Shown here piece by piece: positions 35,686 through 45,098 of a DNA stretch of 64,000 bases. The translations under genes were made by a program, and so were the position numbers. The notes below the pieces were generated by a model. It saw only the letters and a program-made list of their open reading frames with translations, was not told the DNA's origin and did not search any database. Positions within the stretch are counted from its first letter, which is position 1, and each line of letters opens with the position of its first letter. The stretch is from Sphingomonas sp. 1F27F7B (lineage in GTDB: Bacteria > Pseudomonadota > Alphaproteobacteria > Sphingomonadales > Sphingomonadaceae), in assembly GCF_005503355.1 (NCBI RefSeq), contig NZ_SCMK01000014.1, positions 87,806-151,805 of the forward strand. Reading direction: 5' to 3'.

Positions 35686-36858
35686 TTATTCTTCCTCGCC
35701 CGCGCCCTTGCCGAGTTCGGCCTTGAGCAGGAATGCGTTCTTGGTGGCGATGGTCTGACCCGATGCGAGACCGGACACGATCTCGATGCGGCCGGCGCTG
35801 CGCTGCCCGGTGGTGACGGGGACGGCTTTGAACCCCTTGGGCGTGCGGACGAACACCACGTCGCGAGCATTGAGCGATTGCACCGCCTCCTCGGGCACCA
35901 CGATCGCGGTCGATGCACCGCTGCGGCTCGGAAACAGCCGCACGCGCACGGCCAAGCCCGGCTGAAGCCGACCGCCGATCACGTCGAGCACCGCGGTCGC
36001 AGCGCGAGTTTCGCCGCTCAAGGTCGGCGTCACGGCGCGAACACGGGCGCTGGTCGTGGATCCGTCTGGCAGGTCGATGATCGCCCTGTCACCAGGCGCG
36101 AGCCGCTGCGCGTCCGCAGGTCCAACCGCCGCCTCGATCTGTATCTGACTGGAATCGGCGACGCGGAACAACTCGGTCTCCGGTTGCACGAACGCGCCCA
36201 GGCTGACATTTTCCGATGTCACGCGTCCCGCGATTGGAGAGGCGACGACGACGCCGCGCCCGTCGCTGGTGACATTGGCCGCTCCTGCCGCGACGCTCGC
36301 ACGCCGCGCCTCGGCCGCCGCTGATGCGGCTTCCGCCTGCGCCGTTTCGAGGTCAACACGCGGCGAGACCTTTTGGCCGTAAAGATAGCGTTCGCGCGCA
36401 AGGTTGCGTTGGGCAAGAGTCGCTTTCGCCGCGGCCGCTGTCCGGTCGGCCGCGATCTGGGCGGCGTCGCGGCTTTCGACGATCGCCAGCGCCTCGCCGC
36501 GTCTGACAGGATCGCCCAATCGTTTGAATACCCGCGTCACCGCGCCCCCCGCGCGCGCCGTCACGATCGCCTCGCCCGTGGGCGACGGTGCGACCGTCGC
36601 CTGGGCCACGATCTCGGCCGCCAACCCGCCTGGATTGACGGTTTCGGTGGTGACGCCCGTTCTCTTCATCATCTCGGCGCTCATCGGGAGCGTATCGCTC
36701 GGCGCCGCCTCCGCTTCGGCCGCCTCGGACTTGCCACCCTCGGGCGCGGGCGCGGCCGGGGTGTCGGCCGTCCATCGTGCGACGGTGAACCCGCCCGCCG
36801 CCGCAACGAGCACCGCCGCTGCCACGCCGCCCAACAAACGCTTGTCAGATAAGATCAT
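35686..36858 (-). CDS. czcB: CzcB-type membrane-fusion protein
   Basis: 390-residue periplasmic adaptor: N-terminal TM (about 7-27), Glu/Ala-rich linker (EGGKSEAAEAEAAP), then hairpin, lipoyl and barrel domains (GAVTRVFKRLGDPVRRGE, VASPIAGRVTSENVSLGAFV). Joins CzcA to the CzcC channel. Its first residues, MILSDKRLLGG, recur in the remnant at 39622-40029, which shows that a second czcB once lay there. It overlaps czcC by four bases. Confidence 0.93.
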   Translation of the reverse strand: MILSDKRLLGGVAAAVLVAAAGGFTVARWTADTPAAPAPEGGKSEAAEAEAAPSDTLPMSAEMMKRTGVTTETVNPGGLAAEIVAQATVAPSPTGEAIVTARAGGAVTRVFKRLGDPVRRGEALAIVESRDAAQIAADRTAAAAKATLAQRNLARERYLYGQKVSPRVDLETAQAEAASAAAEARRASVAAGAANVTSDGRGVVVASPIAGRVTSENVSLGAFVQPETELFRVADSSQIQIEAAVGPADAQRLAPGDRAIIDLPDGSTTSARVRAVTPTLSGETRAATAVLDVIGGRLQPGLAVRVRLFPSRSGASTAIVVPEEAVQSLNARDVVFVRTPKGFKAVPVTTGQRSAGRIEIVSGLASGQTIATKNAFLLKAELGKGAGEEE

Positions 36859-38198
36859 CGAATATCTCCGGGGATGGCGGGGCGCGCACTCGAGGGCGTC
36901 TGCTCGGCCGATAGGGTGGCTGGCGCGGTGAGCCGCGCCAGGCGGGCCTCCGCGTCGCGGTATGTGGCAAGGGCGTCGATCGCTGCGGCGCGCGTTTCGC
37001 GAAGCGTCCGCTCGGCCTCCAAAAGATCGAGTTGGCTGAACTTGCCCGCCGCGTAGCCGAGGCGTGCGATGCGGGCGGCCTCCGCGGCTGCGGTCAGCGC
37101 CGGTCCTCCCGCCGTGCGCGCGGTCGTCGCGGCATTGGCAAGCTCGGCCTGCGCGCTCGCGATCGACCGATCGGCCTCTAGCAACGCCACCCGGCGTAGC
37201 GCCTCCGCCTGGGTTGCCTGTGCCTGGGCCTGGGCAATGGCCGCGCGACCATTGTTGAACACCGGAAAGGGGACCGACACGCCGAATACCGCCGCCACAT
37301 CGTTCGTTGCCTCAAGTCGGCGCGCGCTCGCGCTCACCGTCACGTCGGGGATGCGCTGCGCCCGCGCGAGCCGGACCTGGGCGCTCGCGGTGCGCGCGTC
37401 AGCATTGGCCGCTGCCAGCGCCAGCGTGCCCTCGGCCGAGATAAGCTGGGTGGGTCCGTAGCCGCCGATCCGCTCGAACCAAGCCGTATCCAGCGGCCCG
37501 GTCACGGGCTGGCCGATCAGCCTCGCCAGGTTCGCGCGCGCCACCTCGGCAGTGCGCGCGGCCCGTTCCACCGCGGTCTCCGCGTTGATGCGAAGCACCT
37601 CGGCGCGCTGTTGCTCGATCGGCGACGCCGCGCCTGCTGTCACACGCACCCGTGCCGCCCGCGCGCCCTCAGCCGCAAGGCCGGCTTGCTCGCGTGCGAC
37701 AATCAACCGCCGCTCGGCCGCCGCAGCCTCGATGTAGCTCTGCGTGATTGAGAGTGTGAGGTCGGCGATCGCGATGGCCGCGCCGATCCGCGCCCGGTCG
37801 ATCTGCGCGTCCGCGACCGCGACTCGCGCCGATCGCTTGCCGCCAAGCTCGATCGGAAGCGCCAAGCCCGCGGTAGTTTCCGCGCTGCGGAGTCCGCGAT
37901 ATTCGCCGCTGCCGGCGACGTTCTCGGTTTCGACGACGATCTCGGGGTTGGGGCGAAGCGCCGCCACGCGGCGACCAGCCGTCGCGGCCTGTACGCCTGC
38001 AGTTCCGGCCGCAATCGAAGGAGAAACGGCGCCGCCAAGCGCCAGAGCGCGCTCAAGGGTGAAGGGAGGCTCCGAAGGCACGGCCGATGACGGTGCGGAC
38101 GTCTGCGCCAGTGATCCCGACACGGGGAATGCGAGGAGCAGAACTGCGACTAGGCTCTTCCTCTTCCAGCTTTTCTGTCGAACTTGGTGCTTGCTCAT
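36855..38198 (-). CDS. czcC: CzcC-type outer-membrane efflux protein
   Basis: 447-residue TolC-family channel: signal peptide about 15-32 (VAVLLLAFPVSGSLAQ), then two OEP repeats rich in Ala/Arg (QAAREAALAR-like helices) and a Pro-containing C-terminal tail. First gene of the czcC-czcB-czcA-DUF190-exchanger operon. The MerR-type promoter 38231-38261 lies 33 bases upstream of its ATG. With no copper-type features around, it serves the CzcBA pump. Confidence 0.9.
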   Translation of the reverse strand: MSKHQVRQKSWKRKSLVAVLLLAFPVSGSLAQTSAPSSAVPSEPPFTLERALALGGAVSPSIAAGTAGVQAATAGRRVAALRPNPEIVVETENVAGSGEYRGLRSAETTAGLALPIELGGKRSARVAVADAQIDRARIGAAIAIADLTLSITQSYIEAAAAERRLIVAREQAGLAAEGARAARVRVTAGAASPIEQQRAEVLRINAETAVERAARTAEVARANLARLIGQPVTGPLDTAWFERIGGYGPTQLISAEGTLALAAANADARTASAQVRLARAQRIPDVTVSASARRLEATNDVAAVFGVSVPFPVFNNGRAAIAQAQAQATQAEALRRVALLEADRSIASAQAELANAATTARTAGGPALTAAAEAARIARLGYAAGKFSQLDLLEAERTLRETRAAAIDALATYRDAEARLARLTAPATLSAEQTPSSARPAIPGDIR

Positions 38199-38643
38199 CC
38201 GATTTCCCGCGATTCATGTCGCAGGTTGCGCTCATGCAACCTACAGTCTCTAGAGGAGCAAGCCCTAATTTCGCTGCTGTGCTTTCCCATCTCGAAACTG
38301 GGGCGAAGGGCGACGACGACCCGGCGTGCGGTCACGGCCTGCACGCCGGCGATTGCCAATCCTTCATCCTTGAAATCGACTAGGAGCTCACGGCGATCGG
38401 TGCAGCGAAACAGATGGCGGCCGGGCACTCGGCTCGCGACGCCGCTGTCGCCGGCGTGGATTTCCTGTTCGGTCGGCGGCCCCTTGCGCGGCTGTTCGGT
38501 GCAACCGGACGACGAGTATCGCTCTGGTCATGATTATCGAACCCGGAGCGTTACAACGTGAGGGTTTATCGTAACTCAATCTGCGCACCCCTTCTCGAAC
38601 GGGTTGTGGGGCCGTTCATTTCTGAAACTTGGGAAACTTCCTG
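38199..38643. other. 445-base region between czcC and the czcD-type gene
   Basis: It holds the czcCBA promoter (38231-38261). A minus-strand frame of about 100 codons (38195 to about 38510) gives a protein-like stretch (RCTDRRELLVDFKDEGLAIAG) but has no good start, overlaps the czc promoter and matches no family I know; it may be a decayed gene. On the plus side an inverted repeat, GTTAC (about 38550) to GTAAC (about 38571), lies upstream of the exporter gene and could be a regulator site. Confidence 0.35.
38231..38261 (-). promoter_or_regulatory. MerR-type promoter for czcCBA
   Basis: Minus strand: TTGCTC (38261-38256), a 19-base spacer with imperfect dyad CCTCTAG-AG-ACTGTAGG, then CATGAG (38236-38231). 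No regulator gene is adjacent; the MerR-family genes at 23693-24109 and 26268-26687 are candidates acting at a distance. Confidence 0.55.
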
Positions 38644-39561
38644 ATGCCGCACGATCATGGCGCAGCCGGCCATAGCCACGACCATACGGCGGGCGCCAAC
38701 GCGAAGATGCTCACCTGGGCGCTGGGGCTGACCGCCACCTATCTCGTCGCCGAAGTAATCGGCGGGTTCGTTTTCAACAGTCTCGCGCTGCTCTCCGACG
38801 CCGCGCACATGATGACCGATGTCGCGGCGCTCGTGATCGCGCTGATGGCGATCAAGCTCGGCGGCAAGTCAGCCGACGAAAAGCGGACGTTCGGCTACCG
38901 GCGGTTCGAGATATTGGCGGCGGCGTTCAACGCCGTGCTGCTGTTCGTCATCGCTATCTATGTGTTCGTGGAGGCGATCAAACGCTTCAATGCGCCGCAG
39001 GAAGTCCAGTCCTGGGGCATGATGGCGGTCGCGGCGATCGGTCTCGTCGTGAACCTGATTTCGATGCGGCTGCTGACAGCGGGCAAGGACGCCAGCTTCA
39101 ACGTGAAGGGCGCCTATCTGGAGGTGTGGGCCGACATGATCGGCTCGATCGGCGTGATTCTTGGCGCGCTCGCCATCAAGTTCACCGGCTTTACCTGGAT
39201 CGATCCCATCGTCGCAGTAGCGATCGGGCTGTGGGTGCTGCCGCGGACGTGGATATTGCTCCGCGATACGACCAACGTGCTGCTCGAAGGCGTGCCGGGT
39301 GGACTGAAGCTCGGCGAGGTCCGCACGGCAATCGCCGGCGTTCCCGGCGTCGCCGGCCTCCACGATCTTCACGTCTGGTCGATGAGCAACGACGATGTGA
39401 GTTGCACGGTCCATGTCGTGCTGAAGGAGGGCGCGGACGTCGATGCCACTCGCACCGCTGTCCAGGCCGTCCTTCTGGAAAAATACGAGATCGAGCATAG
39501 CACGATCCAGACCGAAGGGTCAGATCGTCAATGCGGGGACGAGGACCATCTTCATCGTTAG
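38644..39561 (+). CDS. czcD: CzcD-type CDF zinc/cobalt/cadmium exporter
   Basis: 305 residues from the ATG at 38644 (an in-frame TTG lies 15 bases upstream). His-rich N-terminus (MPHDHGAAGHSHDHT), six TM helices with the CDF metal sites in helix 2 (LLSDAAHMMTDV, the HxxxD pair) and helix 5 (EVWADMIGSIG), and the cytosolic C-terminal domain (about 210-295) with LHDLHVWSMS. Exports divalent metal from the cytosol to the periplasm, where CzcCBA can remove it. Divergent from czcCBA; a lone gene here. Confidence 0.93.
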   Translation: MPHDHGAAGHSHDHTAGANAKMLTWALGLTATYLVAEVIGGFVFNSLALLSDAAHMMTDVAALVIALMAIKLGGKSADEKRTFGYRRFEILAAAFNAVLLFVIAIYVFVEAIKRFNAPQEVQSWGMMAVAAIGLVVNLISMRLLTAGKDASFNVKGAYLEVWADMIGSIGVILGALAIKFTGFTWIDPIVAVAIGLWVLPRTWILLRDTTNVLLEGVPGGLKLGEVRTAIAGVPGVAGLHDLHVWSMSNDDVSCTVHVVLKEGADVDATRTAVQAVLLEKYEIEHSTIQTEGSDRQCGDEDHLHR

Positions 39562-39621
39562 TCGGTGAAGGATGGGAGGCGTCGCGGAACAGAACCGCAA
39601 CGCCTCCCACTCTCGCGACTG

Positions 39622-40029
39622 TCAGGCCGAGGATAAGGCCGTGTCCGTCCGGCGTCGCGGCCTCAACCGCGACACCCAGGCGGTGATCGCCGGCAGCACC
39701 AGCAGGGTCAGCACGGTCGATGTGATTAGACCGCCGATCACGACGATCGCCAAGGGCCGCTGCACCGCGGCGCCAGTTCCAGTGGCAAGCGCCATCGGCA
39801 ACAACCCGAGCGACGCCACCATCGCGGTCATCAGGACCGGACGCACCCGTTCCATCGCGCCATCGGCGATGGCCTGTTCCTCGTCCTGACCATCTTCCAG
39901 ATGCTTCCCGATCGCGCTCATCATTACGAGATCATCGCCAGCGCCAAGCAAGCGTTTATCAACGATCATATCGATCATTGCCCTGTTCATGCCGAAGAAG
40001 GTGAGGGCACGAAAGTCGCGGTGGAGCAA
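39622..40029 (-). pseudogene. deletion remnant of a second czcBA (czcB start fused to czcA end)
   Basis: The open frame begins with a short tail, then IVDKRLLGAG, which matches the start of CzcB (MILSDKRLLGG), and after about ten residues turns into the last ~95 residues of an HME-RND pump (VMMSAIGKHLEDGQDE, LLPMALATGTGAAVQRPLA, TLLVLPAITAWV). So roughly 4 kb between a czcB start and a czcA end has been lost, leaving an in-frame scar near 39925. The tail differs in sequence from the intact CzcA nearby, so this was a distinct pump. Not expected to function. Confidence 0.8.
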
Positions 40030-40157
40030 TTCCGCGCAATCTCAAAATACTGGTAGCCGCAACAGGGTCGCTGCTTGTCGCATCAACCAAGCCCTGGCCC
40101 CAACCATCCCGGCCAACGACCGGTAAGGCAGGGTATACGGGGCTGGACACACCAAGC

Positions 40158-40177
40158 ATATCCATTATGCTGGATAT
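40158..40177 (+). promoter_or_regulatory. ArsR operator
   Basis: Perfect 7-base inverted repeat ATATCCA-N6-TGGATAT ending one base before the arsR ATG. Its place against the start codon fits autorepression by ArsR. Confidence 0.7.
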
Positions 40178-40510
40178 ATGGAAAACGAGGATGCCATCTC
40201 GGCGCTGGGTGCTCTTGCACAAGGAACGCGCCTTGACACGTTCCGCCTCTTGGTACGGCACGAACCGGATGGTTTGGCTGCCGGCGATATCGCGCGTCAG
40301 CTCGACGTGCCGCAGAACACCCTGTCGGCGCACCTCGGCATCCTCGCCCGCGCTGGCCTGGTCCGCTCCGCACGGCATAGCCGCTCGATCATCTACCGTG
40401 TCGATCTGGACGGCCTGCGCGCGCTGACGCTGTTCCTCGTCAAGGACTGCTGCGCCGGCAATGCGGAGCTGTGCGCGCCGCTCGTCGCCGAACTCACCCC
40501 CTGCTGCTGA
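40178..40510 (+). CDS. arsR: ArsR-family arsenic-responsive repressor
   Basis: 110 residues: winged helix ([42 protein letters not shown]) and a Cys-rich C-terminal part, CC near residue 90 ([13 protein letters not shown]) and CC at the end (LTPCC). The Cys groups outside the DNA-reading helix are typical of later-evolved ArsR types that bind As(III) at the C-terminal end. First gene of arsR-C-B-N2-H, with a dyad operator touching its start codon. A zinc or cadmium sensor is unlikely given the operon. Confidence 0.9.
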   Translation: MENEDAISALGALAQGTRLDTFRLLVRHEPDGLAAGDIARQLDVPQNTLSAHLGILARAGLVRSARHSRSIIYRVDLDGLRALTLFLVKDCCAGNAELCAPLVAELTPCC

Positions 40511-40521
40511 AAGGACGCCCT

Positions 40522-40950
40522 GTGGCCGTCGATGTCGTCGTCTATCACAACCCCGAGTGCGGCACGTCGCGCAACACGCTCGGCCTTATTCGCAACGCCG
40601 GCATCGAGCCGCACGTGGTCGAGTATCTGAAAACCCCTCCAGCCCGCGCGTTGCTGGTCGAGCTGATCGATCGCGCCTGCATGACACCCCGCGAACTGCT
40701 GCGCGAGAAGGGGACGCCCTATGCGGAGTTGGGCTTGGGCGACACGTCGCTATCCGACGACGCGCTGGTGGACGCGATGATGGCGCATCCGATCCTCATC
40801 AACCGGCCGCTGGTCGTATCGCCGCTCGGCGTGAAGCTCTGCCGGCCCTCCGAAGCCGTGCTCGACCTGCTGCCGACCAATCAGCTCGGAGCGTTCGCAA
40901 AGGAAGACGGCGAGCAAGTGGTGGACGCATCGGGCCAGCGCGTCGCCTGA
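40522..40950 (+). CDS. arsC: ArsC arsenate reductase (glutaredoxin-dependent)
   Basis: 142 residues from the GTG at 40522, which follows AAGGA; the open frame upstream overlaps arsR and is not needed. Catalytic Cys13 in [11 protein letters not shown], with [17 protein letters not shown] containing the conserved arginines of the active site. Reduces arsenate to arsenite in the cytosol with glutathione and glutaredoxin. The stop overlaps the arsB ATG by one base. Confidence 0.95.
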   Translation: MAVDVVVYHNPECGTSRNTLGLIRNAGIEPHVVEYLKTPPARALLVELIDRACMTPRELLREKGTPYAELGLGDTSLSDDALVDAMMAHPILINRPLVVSPLGVKLCRPSEAVLDLLPTNQLGAFAKEDGEQVVDASGQRVA

Positions 40951-42236
40951 TGCTCCTTGCTGTCCTGATCTTCGTTGCGACGATCGCGCTCGTCATCTGG
41001 CAACCCAAAGGCCTCGGGATCGGGTGGAGCGCGATGGGCGGGGCCGTCGTGGCGCTGCTTGCAGGCGTCGTCACGCTGTCCGACGTGCCGGTGGTGTGGG
41101 GCATCGTCTGGAACGCGACAGCCGCGTTCGTCGCGATCATCGTTATCAGCCTACTCCTCGATGAAACCGGATTCTTCGAATGGGCGGCGCTCCATGTCGC
41201 GCGCTGGGGGAGGGGGCATGGTCGCCGGCTGTTCGTTCTGATCGTGCTGCTCGGTGCGGCGGTGTCCGCGCTGTTCGCCAACGACGGCGCGGCGCTGATC
41301 CTGACGCCGATCGTCATCGCCATGCTGCGGGCGCTGGGCTTCAACGACAAGGCGACGCTGGCGTTCGTCATGGCGGCGGGGTTCATCGCCGACACCGCCA
41401 GCCTACCGCTGGTCGTGTCGAACCTCGTCAACATCGTGTCGGCCGACTTCTTCCGGATCGGGTTCGGCGACTATGCGTCCGTGATGGTGCCGGTCGACCT
41501 GGTGTCGATCGCAGCGACGCTTGGCGCGCTGCTGCTGTTCTTCCGGCGCGACATACCGGCGGATTATGACGTAGGCGCGCTGCGCGCGCCGCGTGACGCG
41601 ATCCGCGATGCCGCGACATTCCGCGCGGGCTGGATCGTTCTTGCACTGCTGCTCGCCGGCTTCTTCCTGCTCGAACCGCTCGGCGTCCCTGTCAGCGCCG
41701 TCGCCGCTGCCGGCGCGATCCTGCTGCTGGTGATCGCGGGGCGAGGCCATGTGATCCCAACGGCCAAGGTGCTGCGCGGCGCACCCTGGCAGGTCGTGAT
41801 CTTCTCGCTCGGCATGTACCTGGTCGTCTATGGCCTGCGAAACGCCGGCCTGACCGACCATCTGGCAGCACTGCTGGATCGCACCGCGCAAGGCGGCGTG
41901 TGGGGCGCGGCGCTAGGAACGGGCGTCATCGCAGCGGTCCTGTCGTCGGTTATGAACAATATGCCGACGGTGCTGGTGGGCGCGCTCTCGATCGACGCCA
42001 CGCACGCGAGCGGCGCGATCAAGGAAGCGATGATCTACGCCAATGTGATCGGCTGCGATCTCGGCCCCAAGCTGACGCCGATCGGCTCACTCGCGACGCT
42101 GCTCTGGCTCCATGTCCTCGGGCAAAAGGGCGTGCGGATCGGATGGGGCTATTACTTCCGTGTCGGCGTCACGCTCACCGTACCGGTGCTGCTCATCACG
42201 CTCGCGGCGCTTGCAATCAGGATTAGCATCGCATGA
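40950..42236 (+). CDS. arsB: ArsB arsenite efflux permease
   Basis: 428 residues from the ATG at 40950, about 12 TM helices of the ion-transporter superfamily. Conserved features: [30 protein letters not shown], and in the second half [15 protein letters not shown] and [22 protein letters not shown]. Expels As(III) (and Sb(III)) using the proton gradient; no arsA ATPase is present, so it works alone. Coupled to arsC and arsN2 by overlapping starts. Confidence 0.95.
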   Translation: MLLAVLIFVATIALVIWQPKGLGIGWSAMGGAVVALLAGVVTLSDVPVVWGIVWNATAAFVAIIVISLLLDETGFFEWAALHVARWGRGHGRRLFVLIVLLGAAVSALFANDGAALILTPIVIAMLRALGFNDKATLAFVMAAGFIADTASLPLVVSNLVNIVSADFFRIGFGDYASVMVPVDLVSIAATLGALLLFFRRDIPADYDVGALRAPRDAIRDAATFRAGWIVLALLLAGFFLLEPLGVPVSAVAAAGAILLLVIAGRGHVIPTAKVLRGAPWQVVIFSLGMYLVVYGLRNAGLTDHLAALLDRTAQGGVWGAALGTGVIAAVLSSVMNNMPTVLVGALSIDATHASGAIKEAMIYANVIGCDLGPKLTPIGSLATLLWLHVLGQKGVRIGWGYYFRVGVTLTVPVLLITLAALAIRISIA

Positions 42237-42667
42237 CCAGAACGGTCGCCACGTTGCTCGAACCTGCCGGTCTGGCTGGCTTGGCACAATTGCTCGATGC
42301 CGCGGACCTGCCGAGTGCCGATATCGCCGATCCCGGCCGCCTGATCATCCGGATTGAGGCCGATAGCCTCGTCGGTTTCGGTGGGCTCGAGGGAGAAGGG
42401 TCCGACCGCTTGCTCCGCTCGATCGTCGTCGTCCCCGATCGACGTCGACATGGCCTCGGGCGGGTGTTGGTCGCCGCCCTCGAACGACAGGCACACGACC
42501 TCGGGGTGGAGCGCCTGCACCTCCTGACGACCACGGCCGCACCATTCTTCCGGGCGCTCGGCTATGCCGATGCCGATCGCGGCGCTGCTCCCTCGGCCAT
42601 CGCCGCATCGCGCGAATTCACCGCACTGTGCCCCGCGTCGGCCGCCTACCTCGTGAAAGCCCTCTGA
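42233..42667 (+). CDS. arsN2: ArsN2-type GNAT acetyltransferase
   Basis: 144 residues of GNAT fold: acetyl-CoA loop [25 protein letters not shown] and the C-terminal [21 protein letters not shown]. Annotated in many ars operons as ArsN2, an N-acetyltransferase linked to arsenic resistance (ArsN1 acetylates phosphinothricin-like arsenicals; the substrate of ArsN2 is less certain). Overlaps arsB by four bases and arsH by one. Confidence 0.88.
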   Translation: MTRTVATLLEPAGLAGLAQLLDAADLPSADIADPGRLIIRIEADSLVGFGGLEGEGSDRLLRSIVVVPDRRRHGLGRVLVAALERQAHDLGVERLHLLTTTAAPFFRALGYADADRGAAPSAIAASREFTALCPASAAYLVKAL

Positions 42668-43443
42668 TGCCGCTCCGCACGCTCGCCGATCCCAATATCA
42701 TGCCGGCGCTCGATCCGGCCTATGCCATCCAGCGACCCGCCGTGAGGCTCGGCCCGCTCGATCCCGCGCCGCGTATCCTTCTGCTCTACGGTTCGCTGCG
42801 CGAACGGTCCTTCTCCCGGCTGTGCGTTGAGGAAGCGGCACGCCTGCTCCGGTTCTTCGGCTGCGAGACGCGCATCTTTGATCCATCGACCCTGCCGCTG
42901 CCTGACCAACATGCTGGCGACGACCATCCGGCCGTCCACGAGCTGCGCGAGCTGTCCTTATGGTCGGAAGGGCAGGTGTGGTGCAGCCCGGAGCGGCATG
43001 GCCAGATCACGAGCATTATGAAGCTTCAAATCGATCATCTGCCGCTTTCTATGGGCGGGATGCGTCCGACACAGGGGCGCACGCTGGCGGTCATGCAGGT
43101 GTCGGCCGGATCGCAATCGTTCAACAGCGTCAACACGCTGCGCGTGCTGGGTCGCTGGATGCGAATGATCACGATCCCGAACCAATCGAGCGTTGCCAAG
43201 GCGTTCAACGAGTTTGATGACGCGGGGCGCATGAAGGCGTCCAGCTACTATGACCGGATCGTGGATATGATGGAGGAACTGGTGCGGTTCACGGTGCTGC
43301 TGCGCCCGCACGCGGTTCAGCTTGTTGATCGCTACTCAGAGCGGAAAGCGGCGGGCGTGCCAATCGACCGCGCGACCGATCTGTCGAGCATAGCGATTGC
43401 GGCCAAACCGCGTGGCCGGCACGCCGTCAAGGCAGGCGGCTGA
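42667..43443 (+). CDS. arsH: ArsH NADPH-dependent FMN oxidoreductase
   Basis: 258 residues; flavodoxin-like fold with the FMN-binding [15 protein letters not shown] and the ArsH core [43 protein letters not shown]. ArsH oxidises trivalent organoarsenicals to the less toxic pentavalent forms. Last gene of the ars operon; its ATG overlaps the arsN2 stop. Confidence 0.95.
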   Translation: MPLRTLADPNIMPALDPAYAIQRPAVRLGPLDPAPRILLLYGSLRERSFSRLCVEEAARLLRFFGCETRIFDPSTLPLPDQHAGDDHPAVHELRELSLWSEGQVWCSPERHGQITSIMKLQIDHLPLSMGGMRPTQGRTLAVMQVSAGSQSFNSVNTLRVLGRWMRMITIPNQSSVAKAFNEFDDAGRMKASSYYDRIVDMMEELVRFTVLLRPHAVQLVDRYSERKAAGVPIDRATDLSSIAIAAKPRGRHAVKAGG

Positions 43444-43650
43444 TGCGACGTTTGCCGAAGCGAGCCACGCTAATGTGGTCCCGCCGGCTAATCCGGCTTG
43501 TGCTCTGCGCTTTGAGAAACCTACGGGTTTCAACCTGCGTGGCCGGCCTCCCCAGGCGTCAGCTGGATCGTCGAGCGCTACCTGTCTTGCGCTGACGCGA
43601 TTATCGCTTCAGGTCGCTACAGCGACAGATGAAGGGGAGCGTGCTTGACG

Positions 43651-43920
43651 ATGAACACCAAGGATCTGGCCAAGGACGTTGCCGCCAAGCGGGGCGTCAC
43701 CGAGAAGCAGGCCCTCGAGGTCATGGCTGGGCTCCTCGAGGGTATCGCGGAGGCGGCCGCCAAGGGTGAGGAGATATCGCTTCCCGGCTTCGGCAAATTC
43801 AAGGTGAAGGACACGCCCGAGCGCTCCGGGCGCAATCCGTCGACCGGCGAGGCGATCACGATCGCGGCGTCGAAGAAAATCACATTCACGCCGGCCAAGG
43901 CGCTTAAGGACCGACTGTAG
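43651..43920 (+). CDS. HU-family DNA-binding protein
   Basis: 89 residues from the ATG at 43651 (a TTG six bases upstream is in frame). Typical HU/IHF fold: N-terminal helices (DLAKDVAAKRGVTEKQALEVMAGLL), beta-arm GEEISLPGFGKFKVKDTPERSGRNPSTGEAITIAASKK, and the Pro at the arm tip. It bends DNA; HU-like proteins help assemble transposition complexes in Tn7 and Mu systems. As cargo next to tniQ, it may support the element, but it may simply be a nucleoid protein gene carried along. Confidence 0.92.
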   Translation: MNTKDLAKDVAAKRGVTEKQALEVMAGLLEGIAEAAAKGEEISLPGFGKFKVKDTPERSGRNPSTGEAITIAASKKITFTPAKALKDRL

Positions 43921-44002
43921 GCTCGACAGCACCGGCCGGCGTCGCCCGGCCACGTGTTGGATGTTCACGAATTATTCGCTATCTAAGGCGTTGGAGAATG
44001 AC

Positions 44003-44176
44003 ATGCGCGTGAACACTGCCAAATCTATGCGGCTGGCCCGGCAGGTGAAGGGGAGGTTCGGCACGTGGGCGGCCGTGCGTCAGGCCTCGCGCGTCGAGAA
44101 CGGCGTATATGTGGTCGATCCAAGCGCTGGCGGTGACCGCGACAGCAAGGATGTAGCGGTTCCCGCCACGGCGTAA
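44003..44176 (+). CDS. small protein of unknown function
   Basis: 57 residues from the ATG at 44003, behind GGAGA at good distance. Basic, with KSMRLARQVKGRFGTWAAVRQASRVENGVYVVDPSAG, which looks like a short DNA- or nucleic-acid-binding piece but matches no family I know. Lies between the HU gene and a frameshifted membrane-protein gene, all on the plus strand; stop to next start is five bases. Confidence 0.5.
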   Translation: MRVNTAKSMRLARQVKGRFGTWAAVRQASRVENGVYVVDPSAGGDRDSKDVAVPATA

Positions 44177-44181
44177 CGGCC

Positions 44182-44948
44182 GTGACGTTCAGCTACTCGC
44201 TGTTCCTCGCACTGCTGCTGCTTTTCCTGGGGCTCTGCTTCTGGGCAGGGTGGCGCGTCGGCGAGCGCACCGATTTCCTCAGCCCAACCCCGGACCGGCC
44301 GAACTCTACGGTGACGCTGTTCATCGTGGTGTTCGGCACCATCGCAGGGCACCTTCTGGGAACCGGCTTCTTCGCCGCCCAGGCGGCATGGTGCCGGGCG
44401 ACAAGCGTCTGTTTCGACCCCGGCTTCGATCCAAATATCTATCGCGCGCTCGCCGCGGCGGCGCTGGGGCACGCGATGCGTCCGACCTCGCGCTGGAAAT
44501 GTGGCTTTTCGCGATGCTCCTCATCGGAGCCGCGACGGGCTCGATCGCGCACTGGTTGGTGCAGCGGGAAGCAGTTAGCGGGAAGACCGACGCGATCGCG
44601 TTCGGCTGGCTCAACCCGGCCGTCCAAGCGGTCAAGAAGGGAGACTCGTTTGTCGTCGCCTATGTGCTGACAAAGACGAGCCACGAGTGCTTCACGATCG
44701 CATACGAGGGCACCGTCCAGCAGCTCGCGCTGGACGAGGAACAATCGATCAGGTTCGTCGTCCTGAACGACGTCGACCGATTCCTCGTCAAGATATCTGA
44801 GAACGGCCTCGAGCGTGTGGACGCGCCGTCGACGCCGATCACGCAGCTTCAGATCACCGCGGTCGAGATCGCCAACGTCGCGCTTGAGGTAGTACGGGCG
44901 CCAGACATGGATGTTGCGGCAATCGAGGCTGAAGACGCGGGTTCATAA
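44182..44948 (+). pseudogene. membrane protein gene with one frame shift (possibly DUF6338-like)
   Basis: The GTG at 44182 opens a frame with two TM segments (LFLALLLLFLGLCFWAG; VTLFIVVFGTIAGHLLGTGFF). Around 44450-44490 the sensible sequence passes into the -1 frame, which continues with another TM (MWLFAMLLIGAATGSIAHWLV) and a soluble domain (DSFVVAYVLTKTSHECFTIAYEG) to 44948. A one-base loss in the GC-rich stretch near 44455-44480 would explain it. The overall plan (N-terminal TMs plus a beta-rich tail) resembles DUF6338-type proteins, but that is a weak match. It could be a sequencing error or a real break. Confidence 0.6.
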
Positions 44949-45098
44949 CGCGGCGTTCGAGATCGTCAGACGTCCGTCAGACCTGTCTCCATCCATAAAG
45001 TCTAAATCCAAAAAGCTCTGCATTTAACATAATATTTCTTATCGAACTGGCTGATTAGCGTGTTGCTGGAGGGACTTACTGCCCTATCGCCGCCGAAA

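Noticed and set aside
44949..45098. Left end of the transposon close to tniQ
   Set aside because: An AT-rich stretch with a short CGTCAGAC repeat is present, but none of the GTCCAC-type repeats or a TGTCGG terminus is found there.
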